DNA of 64,000 nucleotides, taken from NCBI RefSeq assembly GCF_002214185.1, contig NZ_CP022161.1, positions 6,951,486 through 7,015,485 of the forward strand, written 5' to 3'. The stretch is from Streptomyces capitiformicae (lineage in GTDB: Bacteria; Actinomycetota; Actinomycetes; Streptomycetales; Streptomycetaceae). The notes beneath the pieces were generated by a model that saw nothing but the letters and a program-made list of their open reading frames with translations, made no database searches and was not told where the DNA came from. How positions within the stretch are numbered: position 1 is the stretch's first letter; every line of letters begins with the position of its first letter. Positions 9,181 to 19,100 of the stretch are shown here, in pieces. The translations under genes were made by a program, and so were the position numbers.

Positions 9181-9307
9181 GGGCGGCAGCCTCCGATCGC
9201 CGGGTTGCCCGTTTCGCCGGGTTTTCCCTATCCGTACCTGTACCCGTGCTGGGCGTTTGTCTGCGCCTGTACGTGGTTACGCCGTGCGTGGGCCTTCCGC
9301 GCGTGGG

Positions 9308-9478
9308 TTACGCCGGGCGGCGGGCCTCGTCGACGAGGAGTACGGGGATGCCGTCCCGGATGGGGTAGGCGAGGCCGCAGTCCTGACTCGTGCAGGTCAG
9401 CTCGGTGTCCTCCTCGGTGAGGGGGGCGTGGCACGCCGGACAGGCGAGGATCTCCAGGAGGCCGGCTTCGAGCGGCAT
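9308..9478 (-). CDS. Trm112 family zinc-ribbon protein
   Basis: A 56-residue protein beginning [20 protein letters not shown], then [20 protein letters not shown] and [10 protein letters not shown]. The two cysteine pairs (CPAC and a later C-x5-C) form the small zinc ribbon, and [11 protein letters not shown] is the family signature. In eukaryotes Trm112 activates methyltransferases; in bacteria the role is unknown. Its placement between SIS and phosphomannomutase genes is conserved in actinobacteria. Start chosen at ATG 9476-9478. Confidence 0.85.
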   Translation of the reverse strand: MPLEAGLLEILACPACHAPLTEEDTELTCTSQDCGLAYPIRDGIPVLLVDEARRPA

Positions 9479-9857
9479 GTCGGGGTCCCTTCGGGGCGGG
9501 GTTGTGCGGTGCGGTGCGGCCTGGTCAGAGTACCGCCGTGCGGGGGTTGGCGCCGGGGTTGGACTGGGCCTTTGGGGGTGGGCGGGCGCGGGATGGTTTC
9601 GCCCCCGCCGCCCTTACCCGTCCCTCCCCCACTCTCGGCTTCGCTCGAGCGGGGGGACCCCCATCCAAGGGCTGCCGCCCCTTCGCCCCCGCCACGCCTC
9701 AGAGCTCGGGTTGTGAGGTTGTTTCGCGGGTGCGGGTGAGTGGGGGTTGATCGCGCCCACGCGGCGGAGCCGCACATCGATACAGCCCCGCGCCCCTTAC
9801 AGGGCCTGCGGCCCTTCAGGGGAGCGGGCCCCTTCTGCTCTCAAGCCCCGTCCTGGT
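9479..9857. repeat. Gene-free 379 bp filled with two streptomycete intergenic repeat types
   Basis: No gene is supported. At 9624-9665 there is the C-rich element containing TCTCGGCTTCGCTCGAGCGG. At 9694-9809 lies a 115-bp block nearly identical to 14434-14548. The core of that block (9751-9800) contains the hairpin GCGGCGGAGCCGC and ends in CCCCGCGCCCCTTA. The core recurs at 14490-14539, 23768-23816 and 28841-28890. Confidence 0.8.
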
Positions 9858-11222
9858 TCAGCCCCTGATGATCGCCAGTACCTCGTCCCGGACCTTTGCC
9901 ATCGTCGTTTCGTCGCGGGCCTCCGCGTTCAGGCGGAGGAGGGGTTCCGTGTTGGACGGGCGGACGTTGAACCACCAGTCGGCGGACGAGACGGTGAGGC
10001 CGTCCAGGTCGTCCAGCTCCACGCCCTCCCGGTCCTGGTACGCCGCCTTGATCGCCTCCAGGCGGCCTGCCTGGTCGGCGACCGTGGAGTTGATCTCGCC
10101 CGAGCCGGCGTAGCGGTCGTACTGGGCGACGAGGCCGGAGAGGGGGCCGTCCTGGCCGCCGAGGGCGGCGAGGACGTGGAGGGCGGCCAGCATGCCCGTG
10201 TCGGCGTTCCAGAAGTCGGCGAAGTAGTAGTGGGCGGAGTGCTCGCCGCCGAAGATCGCGCCGGTCCTGGCCATCTCGGCCTTGATGAAGGAGTGGCCGA
10301 CGCGGGTGCGTACCGGCGTGCCGCCGTTCTCCTTCACCACCTCGGGGACGGACCAGGAGGTGATCAGGTTGTGGATGATCGTGCCCTTGCCGCCGTGCTT
10401 GGCGAGCTCTCGGGAGGCGACCAGGGCGGTGATCGCGGACGGGGAGACCGGGTTGCCCTGCTGGTCGACGACGAAGCAGCGGTCGGCGTCGCCGTCGAAG
10501 GCGATGCCGAGGTCGGCGCCCTCCTCGCGGACGCGCTTCTGGAGGTCGACGATGTTCGCCGGGTCGAGGGGGTTGGCCTCGTGGTTCGGGAAGGTGCCGT
10601 CCAGCTCGAAGTACATGGGGACCAGGTCCAGCGGCAGGCCGGCGAAGACCGTGGGCACCGTGTGGCCGCCCATGCCGTTGCCCGCGTCGACGACGACCTT
10701 CAGGGGACGGATGGAGGTCAGGTCGACGAGGCCGCGGAGGTGCGCCGCGTAATCCTCCAACGTGTCCCGCTGGGTGATCGTTCCCGGCGTCGCGGCCGGC
10801 TCGGGGGCGCCCGACTCGCTCCAGCCCTCGACCAGTTCGCGGATCTCGGCGAGGCCCGTGTCCTGGCCGACGGGGGCGGCGCCCGCGCGGCACATCTTGA
10901 TGCCGTTGTACTGGGCGGGGTTGTGGGAGGCCGTGAACATCGCGCCGGGCAGGTTCAGCGCGCCCGACGCGTAGTACAGCTGGTCCGTCGAGCACAGGCC
11001 GATCTCGGTGACGTCCACCCCGCGGGCCGCCGCCCCGCGCGCGAAGGCACGCGACAGGCCGGGCGAGGAGGGCCGCATGTCGTGCCCGATCACGATGGCG
11101 TCCGCGCCGGTCACCTGGGCGAAGGCCGCCCCGAAGAGTTCGGCCAGGGATTCGTCCCACTGGTCCGGGACCACCCCGCGTACGTCGTACGCCTTGACGA
11201 TCGTCGACAGATCAGCAGTCAC
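9858..11222 (-). CDS. manB: Phosphomannomutase/phosphoglucomutase
   Basis: Converts mannose-6-phosphate to mannose-1-phosphate (and may act on glucose phosphates). From GTG 11220-11222, behind AGGAGG seven nt upstream, the 454-residue protein reads MTADLSTIVKAYDVRGVVPD. It contains the phosphoserine loop FTASHNPAQYNG, the magnesium loop AFDGDADRCFV, the sugar-specificity loop FGGEHSAHYYF and the phosphate-binding loop VRPSNTEPLLRLN, all in normal order. An ATG further upstream is open but would skip the good ribosome site. Functionally it follows manA and precedes the NDP-sugar synthase at 25099-26181. Confidence 0.95.
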   Translation of the reverse strand: MTADLSTIVKAYDVRGVVPDQWDESLAELFGAAFAQVTGADAIVIGHDMRPSSPGLSRAFARGAAARGVDVTEIGLCSTDQLYYASGALNLPGAMFTASHNPAQYNGIKMCRAGAAPVGQDTGLAEIRELVEGWSESGAPEPAATPGTITQRDTLEDYAAHLRGLVDLTSIRPLKVVVDAGNGMGGHTVPTVFAGLPLDLVPMYFELDGTFPNHEANPLDPANIVDLQKRVREEGADLGIAFDGDADRCFVVDQQGNPVSPSAITALVASRELAKHGGKGTIIHNLITSWSVPEVVKENGGTPVRTRVGHSFIKAEMARTGAIFGGEHSAHYYFADFWNADTGMLAALHVLAALGGQDGPLSGLVAQYDRYAGSGEINSTVADQAGRLEAIKAAYQDREGVELDDLDGLTVSSADWWFNVRPSNTEPLLRLNAEARDETTMAKVRDEVLAIIRG

Positions 11223-11798
11223 GGCCAACCCTCCTGAAGTCCTCACTGGTCACCCCAAACTACCCGCCCGAAGTGACAATCAGCTGTGCGGCCTCCGAGG
11301 ACACCGCAAAGCTTCGCGGGAGCCGCTCACGGAAGCATCCACTCCAGGACGGGTGCGCTCTGTCCCACCACGATCAGGCACATCACCAGCAACAGCCCGA
11401 GACTCCATGGCAGCACCTTGCGCAGCAGGTCGCCCTCGCGGCCGGAGAGGCCTACGGCCGCGCAGGCGATGGTCAGGTTCTGCGGGGAGATCATCTTGCC
11501 TAGGACGCCGCCGGAGCTGTTGGCGGCGGCGAGCAGTTCGGGTGACAGGCCCGACTCGCGGGCCGCGCTCACCTGGAGGGCCCCGAAGAGGGCGTTGGCG
11601 GAGGTGTCGGAGCCGGAGACCGCGACGCCGAACCAGCCGAGGACCGGGGACAGGAAGGCGAGCCCGGCGCCGGCGGCCGCCACGAAGTGGCCGATGGTGG
11701 CGGCCTGTCCGGAAGGGTTCATGACGTAGGCGAGGGCCAGGACGGAGGTCACGGTGAGGATCGCGAACCGAAGTTCGTGGACCGTCGCGGCCCACTCC

Positions 11799-11828
11799 CT
11801 GAGGGTCCACGCGCGCGTGGACCCTCAG
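11799..11828. repeat. Perfect 30-bp palindrome at a frameshift in the lactate permease
   Basis: The left arm is CTGAGGGTCCACGCG and the right arm is its exact complement, with no loop. The permease reading is in one frame on one side (ALVLRVH) and in another on the other side (LREWAATVHELR). The palindrome therefore coincides with a frameshift. Confidence 0.85.
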
Positions 11829-11896
11829 TACGAGCGCCGTGCAGAGGCCAGGGAGCAGCACCAAAGTGCCGCCGATGGACACGATCGGCCAGTTGG

Positions 11897-12107
11897 ACCC
11901 TCCCCCACCCAAGACAAGGGGATTCCTGGCTCAGGAAGCCCACAGACCAGCGGTCTGAAAGGTCTTACTCCCTCAACACCAGCCGGGACGGAACCTGCCC
12001 GGTTTGTTGAGCAAAGCTCGGCAGTGCCGTCTTGGTTCCCGATCGTCACCGTGTGCGCGCTTGGTTCTCGCAACGCACGGCAGGCACCCTACCTGATCGC
12101 ACGGCGG
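11897..12107 (-). mobile_element. Probable IS200/IS605-type remnant inserted in the lactate permease
   Basis: About 210 bp without permease homology separates the two permease halves. Its right end on the reverse strand reads GGAATCCCC, a short loop, then GGTGGGGGAGGGTCCAAC. This imperfect hairpin preceded by GAATCCCC is typical of the right end of IS605-family elements, where the guide RNA of TnpB is also encoded. The remaining sequence shows no intact transposase. The family call rests on the end structure only. Confidence 0.45.
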
Positions 12108-13069
12108 CCTTTCGCCTTGGACGAGGGCGCCGGCGCCGAGCAAGGCGGCGCCGATGTCGGCGAGTTGGCGGAGACGTAGTTGGAGGCGACGAACTGGCCG
12201 ACGGCGAAGGCGAATCCGCACACCACGGCGGGCACCCAGGTCTCGCGCAGCCCGCGCCGTCCGTCGACCAGGGCGACGAGGACGAGCGGCACGACGAGTG
12301 CGAGCAGCGGTGTCTGGCGGCCGACCACGGACGCGACGGTGTCCAGGGGGAGTTCGGTGACCTGGGCGAGCGTCACGACGGGTGTGCCCATGGCGCCGAA
12401 GGCGACGGGCGCGGTGTTGGCGACCAGGGCGACCACGGCGGCCTTCACCGGTTCGAAGCCGAGGGCGACGAGCATGACCGCGCAGATGGCGACCGGTGCG
12501 CCGAAGCCGGCGAGGGCCTCCAGGAGCGCGCCGAAGCAGAACGCGACGACGAGTGCCTGGATGCGTGGGTCGTCGGAGAGCCGTCCGAAGGAGCGGCGCA
12601 GGATGTCGAAGTGCCGGGTGTGGACGGTCATCCGGTACACCCACAGGGCGTTGACGACGATCCACATGATCGGGAAGAGGCCGAACACGGCCCCCTGGGC
12701 GGCGCTGGAGAGCGTCTGACCGAGTGGCATGCCGCAGGCGAGCCAGGCGACGAGAACGGCCGCCAGAAGGCCGATCAGCCCCGCGAGGTGCGCCTTCAGA
12801 CGCACGCCGCCGAGCAGGATCAGGACGATGACGAGGGGCAGGGTCGCGACGAGGGCGGACAGGCTGAGCGAGCCGGCCACGGGTTCCAGTACCTGGACGC
12901 ACACGGGCACCTCCCCGGATTCCGCGATGCGGAAAGCGGTTTCTCACGGGTACCCGGAATGGTCGTGTCCGCAACAACATCGCGCCAACAGGCGTGCGTC
13001 ACCGACCAGGGCGACGAGGAAGGAAACAGCCACGGAGAAGCGCGGACGGCAACCACCCCGCGCGGGGCG

Positions 13070-13495
13070 TCAGTTGTCGGGTGAGCGCAGTACCCGGAGG
13101 TGGCCTCGGCGAGCGACCTCCATCGGGTCCGCCGTGCGGGCGCTGCCGCCGCCGGCCTCCGCGGCGCGCTGCTGAGGGCGGGCCGCCTCACGTACGGCGT
13201 TCGCAAGCGCTTCCAGGTCGTCACCGCTGGGGCGCGCCGGAGCCGAGCCGTCCAGCAGGCGTACGACCTCCCAGCCGCGCGGGGCGGTGAGGCGCTCGGA
13301 GTGCTCGGCGCACAGGTCGTAGCAGTGGGGTTCGGCGTAGGTGGCGAGGGGGCCGAGGACCGCGGTCGAGTCGGCGTAGACGTACGTCAGTGTCGCGACG
13401 GCGGGACGGCCGCAAGCGGTGCGCGAACAGCGACGTACAGGGCTCACGAGGTTGGACGGTACCGCACTCTTGAGCGGGCCGCGACGACTCTCCAT
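13070..13495 (-). CDS. DUF3499 family protein
   Basis: A 141-residue protein with the family core VRRCSRTACGRPAVATLTYV, then YAEPHCYDLCAEHSERLTAP and RGWEVVRL. Four cysteines plus histidine suggest a zinc-binding fold. DUF3499 is conserved next to whiB-linked genes in actinobacteria and has no known function. ATG 13493-13495 is chosen because GGAG lies about 11 nt upstream; the internal GTG of VSPVRRCS has no ribosome site. The gene is divergent from the metallopeptidase-like gene. Confidence 0.85.
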   Translation of the reverse strand: MESRRGPLKSAVPSNLVSPVRRCSRTACGRPAVATLTYVYADSTAVLGPLATYAEPHCYDLCAEHSERLTAPRGWEVVRLLDGSAPARPSGDDLEALANAVREAARPQQRAAEAGGGSARTADPMEVARRGHLRVLRSPDN

Positions 13496-13873
13496 CAGCT
13501 CACTCCACCGTGTCGTGCTGTGAAACGCCCCACACGCCCCTCTGAACCCACCGCGCTGACCTGCGAGTAACTCGTCGTCCGGGATGTCGAACGATCTCCG
13601 GTTCGGTCAACTTTCCACACAAACCAGGTCAATTAGTGTGAGTTCGTCGGTCTCGGAGAGATGCGGAATCGAGCCCAACCTTGGCTGGAATGGTCATCTG
13701 GCGACATGCCGTACTGCCTACGGCGGGGGCCGTGGGGCGGGTGTGCGGCGAGCCGGTTGGACAGGGCGTCGGACACGGCAGGTCAGCGGTGCGGGGCGGG
13801 CACGCCGGGCGCGCGCCGGTCGGGAGTGTGGAGCCGGGCGTGGGAACCTCCTGGGGATTACGCTTCCCAGGTG
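13496..13873. promoter_or_regulatory. 378-bp divergent intergenic region
   Basis: This separates two divergent conserved genes and must hold both promoters. The part with lowest GC is about 13608-13645 and contains the dyad CACAC...GTGTG around AGGTCAATTA. I cannot assign -10/-35 boxes with confidence. Confidence 0.3.
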
Positions 13874-14329
13874 ATGGACAACCTCGTACCGCCCCGCACC
13901 GCCTCCGCACCCGGGCCCCGCCGTCGAGATCGGCACGGCAGGGGGATGCGTGGGCCCATCGCGCCGCCTCAGGTGCCGCTCGCGGCGAGTCGCGCGGAAG
14001 TGTTCGCGGATCTTGTGCAGGACTCCGTGGAGCGGCTGGAGCGGCGGTGGCCGCAGCTGGTGGACGTCGACTTTCTGGTGCTCGAGGTGCCGCGGCTGGA
14101 TGGGCCGGGAGATGTGGCGTGGAACGACGAGGCTGTGCCGCTCGGGGGGATCGTGCCTGCGCGGGAGGGGCGGGCGGCTCGGGTTGTCGTGTATCGGCGG
14201 CCGGTCGAGATTCGGACCAAGGGGCGGGATGAGCGGGCTGCGCTTGTCCATGAGGTGGTGGTGGAGCAGGTGGCGGAGTTGTTGGGGCTGAATCCGGAGA
14301 CTGTGGATCCTCGGTACGGGGAGGACTGA
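13874..14329 (+). CDS. Small metallopeptidase-like protein (zincin_1 family), HExxH altered
   Basis: A 151-residue protein starting MDNLVPPRTASAPGPRRRDR. It has RAEVFADLVQDSVERLERRW, then WPQLVDVDFLVLEVPRLDG, VVVYRRPVEIRTKGRDERAA and LVHEVVVEQVAELLGLNPET, ending DPRYGED. Layout and length match the minimal metallopeptidase family found beside DUF3499 in actinobacteria. The usual zinc motif HExxH appears here as HEVVVE, so the second histidine is absent. The protein may bind metal differently or be non-catalytic. The ATG at 13874 was chosen; longer upstream readings are low in similarity. Confidence 0.75.
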   Translation: MDNLVPPRTASAPGPRRRDRHGRGMRGPIAPPQVPLAASRAEVFADLVQDSVERLERRWPQLVDVDFLVLEVPRLDGPGDVAWNDEAVPLGGIVPAREGRAARVVVYRRPVEIRTKGRDERAALVHEVVVEQVAELLGLNPETVDPRYGED

Positions 14330-14433
14330 ACCCGCCGGGGGTGGCCGGGGAGGGTTTCGCCCCCGCCGCCCCTACCCGCCCCTACCCGTCCTGTCCCGTC
14401 CCGTCCCCAGGGCGATGCCCCTTCGACCCCGTC

Positions 14434-14548
14434 ACGCCTCAGAGCTCGGGTGGTGGGGTGTTTCGCGGGTGCGGGTGAGTGGGGGTTGATCGCGCCCACG
14501 CGGCGGAGCCGCACATCGATACAGCCCCGCGCCCCTTACTGGGCCTGC
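14434..14548. repeat. Intergenic repeat, second copy of the 115-bp block
   Basis: Near-identical to 9694-9809, including GCGGGTGAGTGGGGGTTGAT and the core hairpin GCGGCGGAGCCGC. It lies between the convergent ends of the metallopeptidase-like gene and the DUF5719 gene, just touching the DUF5719 stop codon. Confidence 0.85.
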
Positions 14549-16113
14549 AGTACCGACAGGTTCTGGTCTGCTTCTGGGACCGCCACTGTGCCTCTGTCGT
14601 CCGGGAGCGTTTGGATGGTGAAGGCGGGGAGCGTGCCTTGTTTGGCTTCCAGGGTTCGGGAGGCGTAGACCGGGCCGCCGGAGATGGGCTCGATGGTGAG
14701 GGCGTAGATGCCCTTCAGGGCGGTGGGGGCCGGCATTTCCACGTTCTGGGTCGTGCCCGCCTTGATCGTGAACGTTTTTGTCACGGGCTCGCCCGCCGTG
14801 CTGCCCGCCGATGCCGTGACCTTCACTTTTGCCGTGCTGGTGGGAGCCGTGAGGGACAGGGTCGTGCCCTTGGCCCGGTTGTCGGCGGCTGTTGCGCGGG
14901 TGCCCACGGGGCGGGTCGCCGGGATGAAGGCCGTTTCCTGGTTGTCGCCCTTGCCGCGGACGACGCGGAGGGCGGCCACGATCGGGATCGACTCGTCCGT
15001 GGGGGTCAGGAGGAGGGAGCCGGCTTCGCCGCGGGTGACGTCGCCGAGGTCGGCGGTGGCGGTCATGCCCGCCTTGACGTGCAGGGTCTCGTTGCCCGCG
15101 GGGGTGATCGGGCCCGTGGGGGAGGCGAGCCGCAGCTTCAGGTCGGCGTCGGTTTCGCCGGGGGTGAAGGCGACGAGTTGTACGGAGGTGGCGTCCTTCG
15201 GGATGCCCGGGAGGACCAGGCTGCCCGCCGGGTCGGTGGCGGCGGCGAGCCAGTCGCCGCCCAGCTTCTTGTCGAGGGCCTGGACAGCAGCGGCGACCCG
15301 GCCGCTGCGGACGCTGACGTGGACCGTGAGGCCGGTCTCCTTCTCCGTCGCGAGCGTCGACAGCAGAACCGGTTCGCTGGAGCGGGGCTGCACCGTGATG
15401 CCCTCGCCCACCGTGGACTCCAGGGCGCCGTCCTTGCCGTAGAGCTCGATGTCGACGACGGCCGCCGAGTCGTCCGGGTTGGTGAGGTGGACGTAGTCCG
15501 TGCGGTCGGCGGCCGTACTGGCACCCGGGAACCAGAACTCCGTGTCCGGGGCCGTGCAGTTGACGCCGAGCAGGCCGCGGCCGGTGCCGGCGGTGACCTC
15601 GGTGGTCTCCTGGACGGTCCAGCCCGGGGCGAACTTCCCCTGGGCCGTGCCGAGCAGCGCGGGCGCGTCGCCGCCGTCGGCGCTGCCGGTGGCGGGTCTG
15701 CCGGCTTCCTTGACTTCGAACACCGGCTTGCCGGTCTTCTCGGTCTCTTCAGCCGCCTTGTCCTCGCCCTTGTCCTCGCCCTTGTCCTCGTTCGTGTCCG
15801 AAGAATCCGCGGACTCCGAGGGATTCGGGGATTCCGACGGTTCGGTCGACTCCGCGCCCGCCGCCGTCAGTTCGGCGCTCCCGTCGCTCGCGGTGCCCTT
15901 GGTGACGGCTGTGAAGGACGTGTACGCGGTCTCCGCGACGTCCGAGGCGCTCGGCTGAGGGCAGAGCAGACTCGTGCGCGCCACGGGCAGTTGGGCTGCC
16001 GACTCGGTGGGGGTGTCGCCGCTTGAGGTGTCGGGCGCGGTGAGCGCGGCGAAGCCGGTGACGGCGGCGAGGGCGGTCGTGCCGGCGATGAGGGACAGGG
16101 TCGTGCGGTTCAC
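14536..16113 (-). CDS. DUF5719 family secreted/anchored protein
   Basis: A 525-residue protein with an N-terminal hydrophobic segment (LSLIAGTTALAAVTGFAALT), then a low-complexity acidic region near residues 90-125 (SESPNPSESADSSDTNEDKG, then repeated EDKG). A beta-rich remainder follows, with motifs such as FWFPGASTAADRTDYVHLTN. The pattern matches DUF5719, an actinobacterial family of unknown function normally encoded after the large glycosyltransferase. The start ATG overlaps the glycosyltransferase stop (ATGA), so the two are translationally coupled and probably act together at the cell envelope. Confidence 0.85.
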   Translation of the reverse strand: MNRTTLSLIAGTTALAAVTGFAALTAPDTSSGDTPTESAAQLPVARTSLLCPQPSASDVAETAYTSFTAVTKGTASDGSAELTAAGAESTEPSESPNPSESADSSDTNEDKGEDKGEDKAAEETEKTGKPVFEVKEAGRPATGSADGGDAPALLGTAQGKFAPGWTVQETTEVTAGTGRGLLGVNCTAPDTEFWFPGASTAADRTDYVHLTNPDDSAAVVDIELYGKDGALESTVGEGITVQPRSSEPVLLSTLATEKETGLTVHVSVRSGRVAAAVQALDKKLGGDWLAAATDPAGSLVLPGIPKDATSVQLVAFTPGETDADLKLRLASPTGPITPAGNETLHVKAGMTATADLGDVTRGEAGSLLLTPTDESIPIVAALRVVRGKGDNQETAFIPATRPVGTRATAADNRAKGTTLSLTAPTSTAKVKVTASAGSTAGEPVTKTFTIKAGTTQNVEMPAPTALKGIYALTIEPISGGPVYASRTLEAKQGTLPAFTIQTLPDDRGTVAVPEADQNLSVLQAQ

Positions 16114-19100
16114 TGCTGGCTCCCGTCGGGGCGCTCACTGTCGGCGCCGGTGCCGTGCGACGGGTCGTACGTCGCATCGTAGCCCTGGGTGTACGTCTGG
16201 TCGTACGAGGCGTTGTTGCCTCCGTAGGAGGCGTACGGGTCGTACTGGGCGCCCTGGTAGGGGTCGGCCTGGTAGTGCTGCTGGTCGTACGTGCCCGGCG
16301 GGTACTGCTGGGTGGCCTGGTACTGCTGGTCGTACTGGCCGTATTCGGCCGCGCCGACGCCCGCGTGGCTCGGGGTCTCCCAGTCGGCGTACGGCTGCTG
16401 CTGCGGGACGGCGGTGGGGGCGAGGGCCTCCTCCGAAGGAGGAGGTGTGGTGGCGTCGGCGGACTGTTCGACCTCGGCCTCCGCCTGGGCGCGCAGACGG
16501 CGGGCGCGGCGGCCGTCGCCGGTGACATCCTGGACGGGCACGGCGACAGGCTGCTCGTCGGGGAGGTCGTCGTCGACGTCCCGGCGGCGGCCGGGCAGGG
16601 CGAGGACGACGAGGACGACAGCGAGCGAGCCCTGCGCCCACAGCCAGCCGGTGTGGCTCACCGGGGCGTCGTAGGTGACGTCCAGCCTGCCGCCGTCGAC
16701 GGGCAGTTGGAAGCCCTGGGCCCAGCCGTCGACCGTGGTGGGGGTGAGCGGTTTGCCGTCCAGGGTGGCGGTCCAGGACTCGTCGGCGGTGTCGGCGAGG
16801 CGCAGCACGCGGCCCGACGTGCCTCCCTTGATGGTGGTGTGCACGTCGACGGGGCCCGCGGCGACGGCCTGCGGGTTGCCGGAGGAGGCCTCGATGGTGA
16901 CACGGGCGACCTGGCGGTCCACGCGCCACAGGGCGCTGCCGTCCTGCTGGCTGAGTCGGCTCAGGCCGGGTGTGGCGTCCAGGACGCGGCTGACCTCGCG
17001 GGGCGCGCCCTGGCGGACGAGGACGTAGCGCACGGCGAAGCCGCCGAGTTCGTCGGCCTGGTCGGCGCCGGAGCCCGCGACGAGGTTGGCGACGACCTTG
17101 TCGAGTTTGTCGTTCTCGCCGGCGGCCGCGGTCAGTTCGGCGTCGCCGAGGCGGGCGCCGGAGCCGCGGACCAGGGTGTAGTGGACCTCGGCGGTGGAGG
17201 GGCTGTCGAGGACCAGGGTGCGGGCCTGGTCGCGGGTGCCGCTCTCCTCGGCGACGAACGCGGGCACCTGGACGGGGTCGCGGCGCTCCAGGGGGCCGTC
17301 GGCGCCGCCGATCATCCAGCCGGCGGCGGCGAGCAGCGGGCCGACGGCGGCGGCGAGTGCGATGAGCGCGGCCACCGGCTGGCGCCAGCCGAAGCTCTGC
17401 TCGGCCACGCGCGCGCGTGCCCCGTCGGCGCCCAGGGTGGCGGCGGCGAGGAGGGCGATGCCGTAGACGAGGGTCGCGGGGCCGGCCCAGGTGGAGCCGT
17501 TTGAGAGGACGGCGAAGACGAGGGCCACCAGGGCGGTCGTCCAGGCGGTCCGGATTCCCAACTGACGTTCCGAGCGCAGCAGGGCGGCGAGCGCGGCGAG
17601 GACGACGCCGATGAGCGTCAGGCCGCCGACCGTGCCGGGCCCTCCGGGGCTGATGCCGAGCAGATCGGTCGCGGAGGCGGTGCTCGCGCCGTACTCCATG
17701 CCGGCTTCCTGGAAGAAGCCGAACGGCAGCAGCGTCAGCGACCAGGGGGCGAGGATCAGCAGCGGGGTGCCCAACTGGGCGAGAAAGCGCGGTCCGTAGG
17801 CGGTGATCTCGCGGCGGCGCACGGCGAGCAGGGCGAGGCCGAGGATCAGCGCGATGGGCCACACGATCGGGGTGAACGCGGTGGTGATCGTCAGCAGCAG
17901 CGCGTACGCCCAGGTGGCGCGCCAGCTGCCGCGCGCCCCCGTGCTGTTCGTGAGCCCTCCTGCGGCGGCGCCCGCGCGGGCGATCAGGGGCAGCAGGATC
18001 GCGAGGACGGCGGTGCCGATGCGCCCGCCCGCGAGTGCGCCGGTGACGGCGGGCAGGAAGGCGTAGACGACGGCCGCCCACGCGCGCAGCAGCCGGGACG
18101 GGACCAGGGGCCGGGAGGCGAAGTACGCGGTGAATCCGGCCAGGGGCACGGAGGCCACGAGGAGCACGGTGACCGCGAGTCCGGTGGAGCCGAGCAGCAG
18201 GGAGGCGAGCATGGCGACGATCGCCAGGTACGGCGGCGCGGCCTCGGCGCCGCCGGCACCGACCGGGTGCCAGGCGTCCAGGTAGCGCGACCACAGCTCG
18301 GCTGAGTCGGCGGGGGCGGGCAGCAGGGCGCCGCCCGTGAGCGCGCCGCCGCCGAGCAGTTCACGGCAGGCGACGAGCGAGGCGAGGAGCAGGAGGGCGA
18401 AGAGCACCGGGCCGGGCTTGCGGGCGATGCGCTTGAGCCGGGCGAACTGCTCGACTTGAAGGAAGTCGGCGTCCTCGTCGCCGGGCCCGGACTCGACGGC
18501 GCCGCCGTGGCGTCCGGCCGAGGAGGTCTCGGTGTCGGAGCGGCCGAACAGATCGCCCGCGGCCTGCTCGACGGTGGCCCGGACGGTCGCGCCGGGCGGC
18601 GGGAACAGCGCCCTCAGCTCACCCTTGTCGAGCTGCGGGGCACCTCTTCTGCGCCGCCCGGCGATGATCCGCTCGGGCCGCAGCAGCACGCTCAGCAGAC
18701 CGCGGATCTCGTCGACGGCCTGTCCGGGGACCTTGCCGACGAGATAGGCGACGGTTCTCAGAAGCGTGCCGAGGACGACGCGCAGCAGCACCCAGGGCAG
18801 CTGTGCCGTACGGGAGTTGACCAGGAGGGTGTAGACGGCGCCCGCCTTGTCGACCATGTGCGGGGAGGCCGCGTTGCGGCCCACGCAGTCGACGGTGCGG
18901 CGCTCGCGGGAGGACGCCTCGGCGTGCCGTACGACCGCTTCGGGGGCGACGAGGACGCGGTGCCCGGCGGCGGTGGCGCGCCAGCACAGGTCGACGTCGT
19001 CGCGCATCAGCGGCAGTCGGCGGTCGAAGCCGCCGAGCTCCTCGAAGACGTCGCGGCGGATCAGCATGCCGGCGGTGGAGACGGCGAGGCTGGGCTTGAC

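Larger units (their letters stand above)
11327..12910 (-). pseudogene. lldP: L-lactate permease, disrupted
   Basis: The 12910-12110 part gives the N-terminal half of a LctP/LldP permease (LPLVIVLILLGGVRLKAHLA, CFGALLEALAGFGAPVAICA, NTAPVAFGAMGTPVVTLAQV, FAVGQFVASNYVS). After NYVS the frame shifts by one base and continues LADIGAALLGAGALV. About 210 bp of foreign sequence follows. The permease resumes at about 11896 as NWPIVSIGGTLVLLPGLCTA and LVLRVH, shifts frame again at a 30-bp palindrome, and ends EWAATVHELRFAILTVT to NSSGGVLGKMISPQNLTIAC and PVLEWMLP. Some permease sequence is also missing at the insertion. At least three lesions make it non-functional. Its position between manB and DUF3499 breaks an order that is contiguous in related genomes. 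Confidence 0.87.
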
